Program-made: the position numbers and the translations under genes
The notes under the pieces: model-generated
The model's input: the letters and a program-made list of their open reading frames with translations, nothing else
Told to the model about the DNA's origin: nothing
The model's database searches: none
Part shown: piece after piece, positions 5,052 to 5,077 of the stretch
How the letters are laid out: each line of letters starts with the position of its first letter
Numbering within the stretch: position 1 is the stretch's first letter
DNA from: Pseudomonadota bacterium
GTDB taxonomy: Bacteria > Myxococcota > Bradymonadia > UBA4248
DNA length: 5,077 nt
Reading direction: 5' to 3'
Assembly: GCA_017613855.1 (NCBI GenBank)
Contig: JAGACY010000134.1
Span: forward strand, 1-5,077

Positions 5052-5077
5052 ACTTACAATAATTATTCACTATTCAC
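5052..5077. repeat. TATTCAC heptamer array, cut by the window edge
   Basis: Two perfect copies of TATTCAC (5064-5070 and 5071-5077) reach the last base of the window, so the array may continue beyond it. They are preceded by ACTTACAAT (5052-5060), which also precedes the heptamer array at 755-782 (ACTTACAAT at 738-746). The array lies just upstream of the DUF368 gene. Confidence 0.6.

Overview
This is a bacterial chromosomal window with four credible protein-coding genes and three repeat-rich intergenic regions. Two features suggest a Gram-negative-type bacterium of moderate G+C: a small lipoprotein with a classical lipobox, and a polytopic transporter with a large extracytoplasmic loop. The sequence does not fix the taxon. 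The genes use the standard code. No rRNA, tRNA, CRISPR array, integrase or intact insertion sequence was seen.

Layout, left to right. (1) 18-425, minus: a small lipoprotein resembling DUF6694-type lipoproteins. (2) 453-782: a composite tandem repeat. Units of about 74-82 bp each carry a short array of heptamers, either TAACTGC type or GCATTGC/GAATTGC type, after a shared anchor. The last heptamer supplies the stop codon of the next gene. (3) 779-2299, minus: a 506-aa, cysteine-rich cytoplasmic protein of unknown function. Two C-terminal segments resemble each other and may be small winged-helix-like modules. (4) 2300-3018: a 719-bp divergent intergenic region. It holds a candidate promoter and leader hairpin for the 506-aa gene, three TCTAGACTTTT motifs (two exactly 20 bp apart), a nested inverted repeat with a CTAAGCT heptamer array in one arm, and a G+C-rich block of consecutive hairpins before the next gene. 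(5) 3019-3867, plus: a lipid kinase of the YegS/BmrU/DgkB (DAGK catalytic domain) family. (6) 3849-4973, minus: a DUF368 membrane protein, the family that includes the PopT undecaprenyl-phosphate translocases. It converges on the kinase gene and overlaps it by 19 bp. (7) The window ends in another heptamer array, TATTCAC.

The most interesting points are two. The extracytoplasmic loop of the DUF368 protein reads like a LysM peptidoglycan-binding domain, placed directly before the second PGVSGS motif; this would physically join a lipid-carrier recycler to the cell wall. Also, every intergenic region carries a different heptanucleotide array. The arrays at 468-782 share one phase and one anchor, and ACTTACAAT precedes two of the arrays in the window. 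This looks like one dispersed repeat system with interchangeable heptamer cassettes.

The lipid kinase and the DUF368 transporter could both act on membrane lipids or lipid carriers, but they are convergent rather than co-transcribed, so any functional link is inference. The lipoprotein and the 506-aa gene lie on the same strand but are separated by about 350 bp of repeats, so an operon is doubtful.
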